Made by a program: the position numbers and the translations under genes. Shown piece by piece: positions 11,354 to 24,795 of a DNA stretch of 64,000 nucleotides. The DNA is from Paragordius varius (taxonomy: Eukaryota; Nematomorpha). The stretch covers positions 8,432,001 to 8,496,000 of the forward strand of contig OZ176050.1 of NCBI GenBank assembly GCA_964247055.1, read 5' to 3'. How positions within the stretch are numbered: the stretch's first letter is position 1; each line of letters opens with the position of its first letter. The notes beneath the pieces were generated by a model. It saw only the letters and a program-made list of their open reading frames with translations, was not told where the DNA came from and made no database searches.

Positions 11354-12498
11354 ACACTGCTCAACAAGGTTTTGCACCACTCCATTATTTTTGCATTTTC
11401 TGATACCTAATGGCACGGAAAGGCCAAAACAAAAAAGAAAATTGAGGCCACCAATAGGATTTTTCCAAAATTTAATTTTTAAATTTGTATTTAATTTAAA
11501 AATAACAATCATTCCTCGTGTACATATGTTTAAAAATTCAAACAGGCAAGTCGATACAAGTAATATTCCATGCATGAATAACAAAATTCTAGGCATTAAA
11601 TAAGATACTAAACAAGCTAAGAGCCAAAGTATTAAAAATCTAAAAGGGGCTTATGTATAGTGTGATAGATCCGGGCGGCTGCACAAGCTCTGCATATCCC
11701 CCAAGCGATCCTATAATTATGCCAGATGTGGCAAAGATAACAATAAGTAATCGTAAAGTCCGATAAGAGAGACTTGCAAGCAAAATCGTGGCAAATTGAC
11801 ATGTCAAATTAACCAATTTACAGAATAAAGTTAGATAAATTCTACAATTAAATTGAATATAAATTAGGTAAATACAAATGGTCCAACCCCATAACAGTAA
11901 ATTCTACTAAAAGTGGCTACACAACATCCATCTGAAATTCAAAATACAAAACAACCAATAATTTTAAAAAAAATAAGGTATATCCACTAGGTATAAATAA
12001 AAGATTTTTTATAAGAACCAACTCAAGAGAAAAAGTCTAATAAGTACTCGAAAGAACGAAATCTAACAAAAAAAATATAGCCTATCTGAAAGCCGAAGGT
12101 TTAAACCATAAAATGCCTTTTTATTATTTTTTTAAAAAAATTTTAAATGTGTTAAAAATTTACTTGAAAAGAAAAGACTAAATCTTGACGTTTAAGTCCG
12201 TACTATTTTTTTCTCTCTGATATTTAAATGACATATTTATAATCAAAAGATAGAGTTTAAAACGCTTTAATAAATGATATTAAGTTTATAATATAATAAC
12301 ATTTTATTATAAAGTTATATTTAATTTTCTCTCGATTTTCTCTTGTTTTTGAAAAATTGAAAAACCTAAAATATTTCAAAATTCTGATTGGCGGGATCAA
12401 AAATTTTTTCACATTCGGTTTTAAAACACTGAAATTAGTCATAATTTAAAAAGTTTGAGTGGTGGTGCTTAAAAATGTCCAAATTTGTCGACTAGTGT
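11354..12498. mobile_element. Tc1/mariner-type element E copy 2
   Basis: Starts ACACTGCTCAACAAGG after TA and ends GTCGACTAGTGT. Aligns piecewise with E1, but carries about 280 bp (about 11980-12260) that E1 lacks. It has no intact transposase. The copy gives the empty-site sequence that proves element J inserted into E1. Confidence 0.7.
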
Positions 12499-13324
12499 AA
12501 TTGACGAATTCATGACCAGCCAATCTAACGTCATATCCCAATATCTTTTGACATATTTCATTTTTAAAATGCCGCCCAGATCTAAGTTGAGACAAAACAA
12601 CAAGGATAACTTCAGCATATTTTATATATATTTGGCACATTTTGCCAAAAAATTTTATAATTGTGAACTCTTTGTTATATTTCTTCTAAATTGGAATCAT
12701 TATTATTAAATCATCAACATGCGTATGATCAAAATTTTAAGTTCAATAAAAGGTCAGAAGATCTCTTATAAAATTTATGAGAAATTACTAAAGATGGAAT
12801 TTTTCAAATACTAAAAAATAAAGAGATATCAAAATCACTATTTTTAAACTAATATTTTTTAAGCTATCATAAAAATTAATTTAGTGCCATAAAAAATTAG
12901 GGCCGCAGTTTAAAAATCGCTAATCTAAACCCAAATATCGTTAGAAAAAAATTCTAGTTTTGCACGGTTAAACACAATCTTAGATAAGAAAAGTCCTGTT
13001 TAAATACTGATATTAAAAGTTGTACTACTATTACAAAAAATTTAAAGTTATATAAATTTAAATGAAAGCTTGTTTAAATCTTAAAAATTACAGTCAAATG
13101 TTAATTCACAAAGGATCAGAGAGACATCTCTAAAACAATTTTTAAAAAAAATAATAAACTAAACGCTACACCCAAAAAGGTATCTTGATTTTCATTGATT
13201 TATAAATATGGAATTTATGCAATATTCAAAAAAGGTCCTATAATCACCGAAAGTTTTACCTAGTCGGTTATTAATCTGACTGTGATTGCTTATTGCTTTT
13301 AAAACCAAAATAAAAAAATAAAAC
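12499..13324. other. Unassigned AT-rich DNA
   Basis: Nothing recognised between element E2 and the tRNA gene. The last stretch holds the Pol III terminator of the tRNA. Confidence 0.5.
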
Positions 13325-13406
13325 CGCTGCGAGTAGGGTTCGAACCTACGCGGGAAATTCCCATTGGATTTCAAGTCCAACGCCTTAACCACTCGGCCAT
13401 CGCAGC
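13325..13406 (-). tRNA. tRNA-Ser(UGA)
   Basis: Read on the minus strand the gene starts GCTGCGA and ends TCGCAGC plus discriminator G (13325). The acceptor stem is a perfect 7 bp. The D arm is GGCCGAGTGGTTAAGGC. The anticodon stem TTGGA/TCCAA encloses the loop CTTGAAA, giving anticodon TGA. A long variable arm follows (type II, as in Ser), then the T arm TAGGTTCGAACCTA. The A and B boxes are intact, no intron is present and no CCA is encoded. T4 (13320-13323) and T7 (13312-13318) runs just downstream are Pol III terminators. It is divergently placed, with its 5' end only 49 bp from the GHITM start codon. Confidence 0.95.
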
Positions 13407-13455
13407 ACTACTTAGAAAAGCTTATTTTACAGATTATAAACTATTTTGTGTAAAT

Positions 13456-15513
13456 ATGTCAGCTTCAAAATTTATGCAACATTTTATCAGGGGAGGTTTG
13501 GGTCAAAGCATTTGTTTATATCTTACCAAGAGTCCCAATTCGCAATTAATACGAACATTTACGAATAATGCAAGGTCTGCTATTCAACCTGGTATTAAAC
13601 GACGTAGTTTAAAGGAAATTTTATTGGCACCTGCCGGACAAGGAGGTTTTTAGTTAATATATTTCAAGCGTTTACGTTGGGTCGTGGTGCTCTTATTGGT
13701 GGATCTGCTTTAGGACTTACGGCTTTATGCTATTATGGATTAGGACTATCCAAAGAAATAGGGGCTATTGATAAAGCAATGTAAAATTATAGTTAATAAT
13801 ATTTAGCGTATGGCCTAAAATTGTTAAAGAACGAATACAAAACACATATCTTTATTTTGGTGGTAGCCTTTTATTTACAGCAGGTTCCGCATATTATGTT
13901 GCTAGAAACGCTACTTTAATGAATATGTTTGCCAGGACATCGCTTTTAGTAAAATTTAAATAATATAAATAAAAAACAATTTTTCATATTTTAACTTATG
14001 AAACAGTAAACAAAATGATCATTTATTAATTTTTATTATAGTTAATTGGTTTAACTTTTGTTGCTGTGATTGATCATTTATTAATTTTTATTATAGTCAA
14101 TTGGTTTAACTTTTGTTGCTGTGATTGCAAGTGGTGCATTATGCAGATCCATTCCATACAATTCCGAAAACTTTCTTGTTAAACACGGCTCATGGATTCT
14201 TCACAACGGTGTTTTGGGCGCAATGGTTGCCCCCATGACGGTCCTTGGTGGCCCATTAATTTTAAGAGCCGCGGTTTATACGGCTGGGATCGTTGGAGGT
14301 TTATAATTTTACTCTATATAATATACCTATAATTACTGTTAAATAAACCATAATAATTTTAGGACTCTCTATGGTTGCTGCATGCGCTCCAAGCGATAAA
14401 TTTTTGACAATGTCTGGACCGCTGGCTATTGGATTGGGAACTGTTTTTGTGGCTTCCTTGGGTAAATATTAGATAAAATACTGATAATTTAGGCTTTTTA
14501 TATTTTATTACATTTCGCTAGTATTCGCAACAATAATTGGCTTGTAGTCGAAAAACGATATTTAGTTTTGTCATGTCTCTGTATGGATAATTTATTTAAA
14601 AAGGGCGTCCTATATAAATTTTAATAATATTGGGCAAAAATTTATAGTTTATGTGATTATATTTTTTAATAATATTGGGTAAAATAATATATATATTCCA
14701 GAAACCTGTCTAGGCCTTTTCCCTTACATTATGTTTTCTAACTTTTGGTACAATAGCTACAAATTACACATAATTTTTGTTTGATTTTATATTACATATT
14801 TTCCAAAGTATTTATCATATCTTTATAGAGATTTTTATTTAATACTTGTCTTTGTTCTATGTTTATAATGGAGACCATTTGTTCATATATTATATATGTT
14901 TTATAGGCGGGATGTTTTTGCCTCCAACCACAGCATTGGGTGCTGGTCTCTATTCCATATCTGTTTATGGCGGTTTGTTACTTTTTAGCGCATTCCTGCT
15001 TTACGATACGCAAAAGATTGTTAAATTGGCCGAAAATTATCCTACTCACAAAGGCGTTACACCATTCGACCCTATAAATGCGTATGTATTACCTAAAATT
15101 ATATAACATAACGGATCTTTACTCATTTAATTATTAGATTTGTTTAGTAGTATTTTCCCAACAATGTAATCTTTAAATGTGTAGCTAAGCTTTTTAACAA
15201 AATTTTAACTTAAATTTTTTAATACGGCGATTATCTTTGTCAATATATTATGCAAGAAGGGTTAATTCAAAATTCAACCATTAAGATATCAGACGTATAT
15301 CTAAGTGATAATTATTTTTTAGTACCTGATTTTATGACTATAAAAATGTCAAAAGCACTGATGAATGGATTAATAAATGCACATACAATTCATTATGGTT
15401 GTAATTTTATTTATAATTTTTGTTACAGATCAATGGGCATATATCTGGATACACTAAATATCTTTATGAGATTAGCCATGGTATTGGCTGGTGGATCTAA
15501 CAAACGAAAATAA
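13456..15513 (+). CDS. GHITM: GHITM/TMBIM5 (MICS1) inner mitochondrial membrane protein
   Basis: Member of the Bax-inhibitor-1/TMBIM family that acts in the mitochondrial inner membrane (cristae, cation transport). Predicted exons: 13456-13645, 13669-13780, 13807-13948, 14097-14298, 14363-14461, 14907-15081, 15429-15513 (334 aa; human is 345). Introns 1 and 2 are only 23 and 26 nt, and all phases close. The N terminus is basic and Ser/Thr-rich like a presequence. The conserved LKEILLAPAGQ block, LCYYGLGLS, WPKIVKERI, VAPMTVLGGPLILRAA, YTAGIVGG, APSDKF, MFLPPTTALGAGLYS, LLYDTQKI and the C-terminal IYLDTLNIFMRLA all match the family. A 55-bp tandem duplication covers the exon 4 acceptor, and only the second acceptor keeps frame. 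AATAAA follows near 15567. Confidence 0.95.
14017..14126 (+). repeat. 55-bp tandem duplication over a splice acceptor of GHITM
   Basis: Units 14017-14071 and 14072-14126 differ at one base. Each holds the intron 3' end (TTTTTATTATAG) and the first 31 bases of exon 4. Because 55 is not a multiple of 3, using the first acceptor would shift the frame. The second one restores IGLTFVAVIASGALC. Confidence 0.95.
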
Positions 15514-17150
15514 ACAAAGCTAACTAACCTATAATTACTAATTTAATGATTTTTTGCCAAAATTTAATAAACAGTTATTTTGGTAAAAACAATAAATTCT
15601 GTATGTATATTTTTGATTTTCAATTATGTTAACTCTAAGATGTATGTTTAAATTAACTGTTGTTTGAAATTAACCATCATTTTTCCTTTTAAAACATATT
15701 TTATTATATGGTTTTTAATAATTTATATAGTGTTTCAGAATATCACGATCTAAGTTATTTAGGTTATATGTTTTAATAATTACGGTTCTTTTGTTTAATA
15801 ACAGCGGATATAAACTCTGTTTTTTTATCGTTACATACACTTTTCTATTTGCCAAAAGTAAATTTTCTCACAAATTGATTGTATGATTTTTTTAAATGCA
15901 CAACTTTTAGCCGTGAAATATATTTAAGGTTTCATTCGTTAAAAATGGCTTAAACAACGGAATAAAAAAATATATGGTCAAAAGCTTTAAATGATCATTT
16001 ATTTTTAAATCAACAGCATTATTTTTTAAAATCAGCTGTTAGGTTCCATTGGATTGGGAACCAATTTATGTTTGTCCTTGTAGAATCAAATTTGATTTTT
16101 CAAATATTATACGTTTATAATACACCTAATAGATAAAAATAAGGGATCAGATTGTGGCAATTGTGTCCCATTGTAATTGCCGAACACATGTTACAAAATA
16201 ACAGAATTTTTTAATTGTAGCACGCTATATAATAAAATAATACAATTAATTTTTTTCCTGACAAATTTGGTTATTCTTTCTTTAAGCCCTTTAAGAAAAT
16301 ATTAATTATTTTTTCGAAAACCAGAGCTCCTTATTTTCTTATAAAATTTACACGTAGTGAAAAAGTTGTACTTTATAATATTAATTCATCGTCAATTTCA
16401 TAACATAGGATCTATATTAATTGTTTACATATCCTGTTAGCCCTTTCCCCTCAAGCAACTAGATAATGGCGATTTTTTGATACATTTTTATTGGGTTATT
16501 TAACTAAGGTATGACGATACAATTTTTATTAAAAGACACCCATATAATTTCCCAAATTATGAATGGTTAATCTAATTATTGAAAATATTTAGAAAAGTCC
16601 AAGATATTTTGATAATAAACAATGATGAATGCTACATATGGTTAATCAAAATTATATTTGATAAATTAACTATTGATTTTATAGATAGGTATATAAATAA
16701 TGATATCTGCAGCACTTAATGACTCCTTTATTACTTTTTAGTTAAACTTATTGATTCCATATTTATTTGTAATGATATTTTATCGACGAACGTGCACATT
16801 GTTCACAGGCATACCTGCCTTATATATACGTTATAGCGGAAAAAGCAACTGTCGAAACAATTTTAGGCTTTTTAAAAATATTATATTATAGTTATGCAAT
16901 TTTTTTTCCATAATAAACATAAGGATATATGTTTTATAAGAAATAATTATTGATAAATAAAAATAATATACAGTTAGAATTATTAAAAGTCATAAAAAGT
17001 TGCTAGTATTTGGTAGATTATTTGGTTTTTTTATTTAGCATATTTTCAGCACTGTTATATAATAATAGATTTATGAATATGAAAGCTTATTTATATTCAT
17101 AAATTAATATTTGATCACCAATATTCGCTATTAATAATTATTCATTAGCC
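15514..17150. other. Intergenic, GHITM to POC1
   Basis: AT-rich DNA between two genes on the same strand. It should contain the GHITM poly(A) site near 15567 and the POC1 promoter. No other gene or repeat was recognised. Confidence 0.5.
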
Positions 17151-20100
17151 ATGGATTCTGAAATGGTATTTTTTTAATTAATTCATATTCACATAATTTA
17201 AAAAAATTTGCATGGTATAATTTTAAAACAAAAAATATTTTTCTATGGTTTGTATGACCAAAAAAATATTTTAACTGTGGTGTTAAAGATATATTTTTTA
17301 TACTTTAAATGAAAATAATTTACAGTAAAAAAATAAAAAATGATAATAACATAAAAAAAATATTTTTTGGAAAAAAAACCAACCATATTTTTTCCCCTGA
17401 TTATTTATGATTTACCTATAAATACAATTGCGAAATGTTAAGTTGAAGGTGTTACCAATTTACATCCCTATTTTTTATTTCGCAACCCTTAATGATAGGT
17501 TTAATTTAAAATTTTTTTAAAATATTATTTTTTATAAAAAAAAATAATTTTCTATAGTATACTTTTTAAGATGGGTGACCGATAATAATCATGGCCAGTT
17601 TTGAAAAATAATTAGTAAAATAATTACATTTGTTTAACATATGAAACTATAATTTAACAAATATTATGAGTAAGTATACATAGCTAGAAAGTTATTAATT
17701 ATTGCCAAATAGTAAATACAACAAAGGGGGACAGTATTAATGGCTAATAATAGTAAAAAGTGAAAAAATAACTATAAACCAATAATACTGCCCTTTGTTG
17801 TATTTATTTGGAAATAATGAATAACTTTCTAGCATTGTATACTTACTCATGCTGTATTAAATAATTATTGTAGCATCTTATTTTTCTAAAAAATCGTCAT
17901 TGCCCTTTAGTTAATAATATTATGGGTATAATTGCTAAAATAGACTTAGTCGCTGGTCATTAAGATTTTTGACCAAACAAAACAATTTTAGTTCTTTTTG
18001 ATATTTTTACTCAGAGGAAATTTAGAGGGTACCCTGTTAACTCTCTAAATATATTTATTTAAACTGTTTTAAAAGTTTAAAATATAATAATTTATTTAAG
18101 GATGATCCCACTTTAGAGCGACACTTTAAAGGACATAAAGATGCTGTTACATCGCTTGATTTTCATCCCAATGCAAAACAATTAGGTTTTGTTTCAATTT
18201 ATTTATTGAATATTGAATAATGTTTTAAGTAATTTAAAAGATCTTTTATATTTTAATTTAGCCTCGGGTGGAATGGATGGGTTACTCATGTTATGGAATT
18301 TTCGGCCTCCAATGCGTGCCTATAAGTTTGATGATCATAAAGTAAAATATTAATATTTTATGTTTAAAGAGTAAACATTTCAAAGATCAATGAAATTAAC
18401 TCTGACTAAATAATTTTACATGTTTGACTAATTAATATGTATATATAGGTAAAATAGTGATTTTACTATAATAACCGTATATTTAATCTAAATCATTACC
18501 TTAATTAGGATGCAATATTCAGTGTGGCTTTCTCTCCAACAGGACATTTGTTAGCATCTGGCAGTCGCGACAAAACCGTGAGACTTTGGGTGCCCTCCAT
18601 GTAAGTTTTTATGTAGATGTTAATCATTTTATTGAAAAATGTTTTATTGTCCTATTATAACCATTTCCTCTCAAAATGACAATTATATTGTGAAACCTTT
18701 CAATTTATCCTAGACTATTTTTTGCATTTGCGTCATTGGTTTTATATACAGCACGGCGAACACTAACTTAAGCACATATTTATAAACCCAAAATATATTC
18801 TCTACTTATTAGCAATTTAAAATTTAATTATTTCTTATTTTAGCAAAGGGGAATCATCAGTATTCAAGGCCCACATGGCGACAGTTCGAAGCGTCGATTT
18901 TTCAAACGATGGTTTACTTCTTCTAACGGCATCTGATGATAAAACAGTTAAGGTAAAATGGTTTAAAACACATTTTAAGAATAAAATTATTAAATTTTTT
19001 TTGTGAAAAATAAGGTTGATTGCAATGTTTTTAATTAAGGGACAAAATCATCCAATATGACAATTTTCAAAAAATCGGATAAAAGGCAGTTAATATTGTG
19101 TATATTAAATAAAATTTTAAAAACCTACACTTTCGAAAATAGCTATGGTCGGTACAAAGACAGAAATATCAATACAGTTTTACTCAGCATACCAATTGGG
19201 TACGATGCGCAAAGTACTTATTTTTTTAACTAAACTTCTAATATATATTAAGTTTTTTTAAGTAATTACCTACCATAAAAAATATATGACATAAAATACA
19301 GATTCTCCCCTGATAGCCAATTAATAGTAACGGCAAGTGATGATAAAACTATAAAACTATGGGACCGTATAACTAAAGATTGTATTCACACCTATTTTGA
19401 GCATCATGGATTTGCCAATTTTGTGGAATTTCATCCGGGGGGAACGAGTTTTGCCGCGGCTTCAACCGATAGAACCATCAAAATTTGGGATTTAAGAAAT
19501 CATAAAATGTTGCAACATTATCAAGGTTTATAATTACTCTACATATATATATAGTTATGTTTTTTTGCAATTAAATTTTTCCCTTTTATAACTAAAGTCT
19601 GTAAGATATAAAAGTAGTACATTAAATTAAATTGCATCCTGTATAATATATTAGTTTATAACTAAATTATACAACTTTATGAAAATAGCGGCGGATAAAA
19701 GCATATAAAAAGTGAAATTGTAGTCGGCATAATATATAGACTACATTATTGTAAATAGCTCATGATGCGTCTGTAAATTCAATTTCGTTCCATCCGTCCG
19801 GCAATTACATTATAAGTGCCTCAAGTGATTCAACGCTAAAAATATTGGATTTAATGGAAGGACGTTTGTATTATACCCTTCATGGCCATCAAGTATATAA
19901 AATAACAACAATTATTTTTTCGAATAAAAGGATGTTTGTGAAAAAAAAACAAAAAAGATTATTATAGATTATTTTAATATATATATTTATGAGTTTTTTT
20001 ATATTAAACGAAAAATTTCAAGGGACCAGTGTTATCAGTCAAGTTTTCGAAAAGTGGTGAATATTTTGCATCTGGTGGAGCAGATGAACAGGTAAAAAAA

Positions 20101-21124
20101 TTTAAATATAAAACCATGCATGTTTAAAAAATACTTTGCGTTTTTAAGCTAAATTCCAATAATCAAGCGTTAAAAATTAACTATTTTATTTTAAATTCAG
20201 ATAATTTTTAGGTTTTAATATGGAAAACAAATTTTGACGCAGGTGATTACAGCAGTACATCAGCGTACTCTAAGGGCAAAATAGTGAGCCACATTCCACC
20301 ATCGATGCCCATGGAGGGAATTAACATTACGGCCCCTAATGTTTCACAAATGGGCCCACACATGTCTATGAGTTCAATGAGTGGAATAAACACAGCAGTG
20401 GAAAAGGCTACATCTAATAGTATGTCCGTGACAAGAGCTGCCAGTTTTAAGCGCAATAAAGCTGCACTTATACCCAAAGAGGTATCGAGTTAATTAATGA
20501 CAATGTAAGATAAAATGCGCCGCCACATTATACATAAAAAGTTTTATTTAATGTTTGGCCTTGCTTTTTTACTATCGTTTGTGCTGTAGGTGTAGATAGT
20601 TAACCTTTTTTTGTGATTAAAACGAGAATTGGGTGGGTTGTTTAATATATTTTAATCAGCAGTTTGGATGTATTAAAAAAAATACATTTTATAATGAATT
20701 TAAAGGCGGAAGAAGATTCAGATAATTCGGCGAAAGAGGATATCAAGGAAATGAAATCTTCGATGGATCATGTGATAAAACAACTTGAAGATTTAACACA
20801 GGTATATATAATAACAATACCAATAAAAATACAAAATCAGACATAAAAATGCCTAAAACATTGTAAAAAAGAAAGAAAAAAAACTTATTTAAGGACATTT
20901 TTTCCTAACATTTTTTAATAAATAAAATCATTTCTCATGGTATAGTACTAACTTACGGATAATTGACCCCAAGAATCTTAATTAATGGTGACACGAAAAT
21001 TATATTATAAACATATATAAAAATTTTTATTCATGAATAGACCGTATCAATTATTGAAGAGCGTACAACCATAACAGAAAATAAGATCTCAGAAATGATT
21101 GAAAATCAGAGAACAACAAATTAA
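17151..21124 (+). CDS. POC1: POC1 centriolar WD40-repeat protein
   Basis: Proteome-of-centriole protein 1, a conserved centriole/basal-body component. Predicted exons: 17151-17165 (tentative, MDSEM in a good start context), 18101-18185, 18262-18341, 18509-18600, 18844-18952, 19143-19213, 19302-19525, 19759-19892, 20023-20091, 20212-20481, 20706-20801, 21041-21124 (442 aa). Seven WD40 repeats run from [14 protein letters not shown] to [12 protein letters not shown]. Diagnostic POC1 strings are seen ([48 protein letters not shown]). A Met/Ser-rich linker follows, then the short C-terminal coiled coil ([22 protein letters not shown]). Reading through the donor at 20482 would stop after five codons, giving a form without the coiled coil. 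A palindromic MITE lies in intron 1. Confidence 0.93.
17667..17850. mobile_element. Palindromic MITE in POC1 intron 1
   Basis: About 75-bp arms, left ATGAGTAAGTATACATAGCT and right inverted ATGAGTAAGTATACAATGCT, continuing through matching CTAGAAAGTTATT and ACAACAAAGGG blocks around a short centre. It would form a long hairpin in the pre-mRNA. Confidence 0.7.
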
Positions 21125-21700
21125 CAAATAAACTCTTCCTTAGTTTATCTAAATTTTGATTACCTCCAAATTTATATCTTGAAGCTTTTATCTATTTGAG
21201 CTTATTAATGTGATTAAATAATAATTCCATTATTTTACGCTTTATAAACCAATAAAATTTATTCATATATTAATTTAATTTTATTGAGTTAAATTTGTAA
21301 ATAACATCAACAAAAGTATGGTGTTATAAACGTATTTGTTAAATAAATATAACCATAGATACGTATGTTACATATTATTATGTATTATATGATTGCTTTG
21401 CTATTACAAAACTACTGACTTAAATATACATTAAAGGTGATGTGTGTATTTTGCGTTTGGTGACATAACCCGTAATATATATGATATTGTATAGTTTCTG
21501 TGTAAAGGTTTTGCAAATTATATTAAAATTAATTTCTATATAAATAAATAAACAAACACATAATGATCAATGAATCCAATTAATGTGTGTTATTATTTCC
21601 AAATATATAATGATTGAAACTAAAACAATACAAATATAAATAAACCTTAAACAGTAAACCATCACCATCAAAGTAATATTGTATCATAACTATTCATCAA
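21125..21700. other. Intergenic between convergent POC1 and ATP9
   Basis: About 576 bp between two convergent stop codons. It should hold both 3' ends. AATAAA-like motifs are frequent because of base composition, so none is singled out. Confidence 0.5.
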
Positions 21701-24700
21701 TCAACTTAACTTTGCATATAAGGGTGGTGAAAATTTACGTGCTAAAACTTTAAAAATAACCAAGGGGATGCAACTAATTAGCGTTACCACACTAACTTTC
21801 CACACAAAAGTCAATGAGCTACGTAACACGAAATCGCGGTCAAAATATTGTTCACGAAATACTACGAGAGTCAGGAGATAAACGACCAAACTAAACATTT
21901 CAGCCGATATAATGGCCCAATGTCTCCATCGTCTGACGGTTAAAGCGACCATAAGTAGTTCATTAAAGATGAGTGCTGTAAAAGTTATGGACACAACGTG
22001 GACGAATTCATCCTCAAACAAAAGGAAAGCTCCAAACATTATGACACTCCCTGTTGTAATATAAAAAATTAAATGTTTATTTTACCAGATTAATTAGTCT
22101 AAAAAAGCGTTAGATCAATCTGAAAAATGTTATAAATGTATATGATATATTGACACAAAAACGATAACGCATTTTTAATCATGGTTAAACATGTATAACC
22201 AACATGTAACAGAAAGGTAATTTTCATATAAAGGCCAAAAACCTAAGAAAATGAAATTGTTGAAAGAATTTTTAGATTTACAATTCAAAATTACTCTTGA
22301 ACAATTCAAATTCACCCTCGTACAATTCAAAATCTACCTTAAACAATTTTACCCTTAAAAATTCAAATTCACCCTTGAACAATCAAATTCACCCTAAAAA
22401 TAAAATGTGTGTTTTCGGGCTAATATAACTCACCATTAATAAGAAATATATTCTTATAGCATGGTTATTATTTTTTCAGTATTATATTAATTTTAAAGTT
22501 TCATTTTTTAAATATATATAAAATAATATAGGTAATTTTTAATTTTAAAGAACACATAATTTATTTTAGGGTGATTTTGAATTGTTCATGGGTGAATTTG
22601 AAATAAAGTGTAAATGGTATATACATAAGAAAAAAATAAGGAATCAGATGAAGAAATTATTCTCCTCAAACGTTATGTCAGAAGACCGTCGTTTTTTTCA
22701 TCATTAATTTTGGTTATGTATGGATATGCTATCTTTATACATTAGCGATAATATATTTAGTAAAATACGGTAAATTTATACAAAAATAACACAACACTGC
22801 AAAAAAATTAGGTAAAAAATTTATCCATAATTAATTAATACTCTTTCCTTTTATTTTATTTAAAAATAAAACGCCATCTATTTAATACCTTGATATATGC
22901 TAATAAGAACCCATATGAAGAATGTCTTGTATGAAAGAGCACGGCCCTAATAATAATAAAATATTTTTATAATTTCATGTATTAAAATGATTTTAGTTTG
23001 AGTCCATTAACTTGTCAACATTGTGGAATTCAATGAATAATACGATGAAATAATTAATAATTTTTATATTGGTGTTAAAAAAAACAAAAATAAATTTCAA
23101 TTAAATAAACAAGAAATTTAACACTTTTACTTTAACTAAATCTTGATAAAGTTCAGGATACATCATAGCTGTTTGAGGAGTTATATCTCGGTCGAGAATA
23201 ATGGAGAAAACCGGAAACATGGTGTATATTGTGGCATAACTATAAAATAAAAAAATTATATAATACAATGTTCTTTTTTAAATTATTATCGACATAAAAT
23301 ATTTATTACCCGATCATTAGATATCCCTGATAAAGTGCAACGGAAGCAAAGAAAAATATGGCGGAAAAAATGGCTTGCATGGTAGAAATAATGAGTCCGC
23401 GATGAATTATAAATTGACTAAGAGCGGCACTTCTTTTATAGCTATAGCGTCCATGAACTAGAATTAGGCGAGCTAAGAAGAAATATTGGTTCATAAGTAA
23501 AATAATGTGAGTAATCGTTTTTATTTGAGATGTCTGCTACCTTTAAATAAAAAGTATTTAAAAAAATGAATCCATGTGTTCCCTTTTAAATTATTTGATA
23601 AAATAAATTAATAGTGTATCTTAAGGGCTGTTAACCATTTTAATGCAAAACTGCAACATTATGATATTGGTCAAATATGCAAATAATAATTTTATATTTT
23701 AACTTATCATCTTAAATCTGGATTAGGAAAAAATAATAATACGGTGAAATTTAAAATTCGAATTTTTTTATACTAAATGTCATTATAGACCAAAGTAAAA
23801 ATCGGACAATAGAGTTATATTTATGTTGGCACTTTTGAACAAATATAATATTGAAGAGTTTTAATCTAATTTGTTTATATCATACTCAAATGTGAAAATT
23901 GACAAATGGAAAAATCAGCAGCCAAAGATGCCTGTTTCCCCTCTTTTCCGGCGATGCCGACACCAACATGGGCTGTTTGAATCATACTTACGTCATTTCC
24001 TCCATCCCCAATAGCCAAGGTTCTACATTTTGTCATTGCATTGCAATTACACCAATCTTGGTCGTTTGAACTGGGAGCGATATTGCCATCATGCATAACT
24101 TTAACATATAATAAAGTAAAATGAATATATAGTTTAAAATCTATTTTTTATATATTTTTCAATAAATAGAATATGGATTTCGTTTTGATTTCAGGCTCAT
24201 GAAAGGTGTAAAACGCTAGGGCGGGCTGACAGCCAAATGATGGAAAAATTGTACAGTTTTGGGCTCAAAATACTATCATATGTTGATACTTAAGACCTTA
24301 ATGGAAAAATAATATTGCTTAATCTATATAATATATATTGGCTTGATACCATTGGTATTAAATCTAGAATATATGTAAAGAAAGTAATTAGCAGGATTAT
24401 ACAATTGGTTAACTGAAAAAAATGCGAAAGATACGACACACATAAGTGACCTTAACATTATTGCATAACTTATATATAAAAAACAAAAACACTACTCTGT
24501 GTGTCATGTTTTGGACAGCATCCAACGCAACAACAAAACATCCGTTTACACAAATTTGTTTCATACAAAACATTATTGTTTGTCCTTCTTGCACTTGTTG
24601 TTAAGGGAGGCGAATTATCTGTAAAAAAGTAAATGTCAAACAAAATATGTCATACTTTTGTGTTTAATGGCATGCGGTTTGGTATGGAGGTAATAGGATG

Positions 24701-24732
24701 GCCTATTAATTATATAATATAAAGTGTTATAC

Positions 24733-24795
<63 letters not shown>

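Noticed and set aside
13192-13392. 66-codon minus-strand frame
   Set aside because: It is the tRNA-Ser gene read as protein.
20247-20477. Minus-strand frame opposite POC1 exon 10
   Set aside because: Exon 10 fits POC1 in frame with flanking splice sites, and the opposite frame has no match.
24409-24594. Standalone minus-strand gene with [11 protein letters not shown]
   Set aside because: A different frame of the same segment fits ATP9 splice phases, so it was treated as a candidate ATP9 exon.
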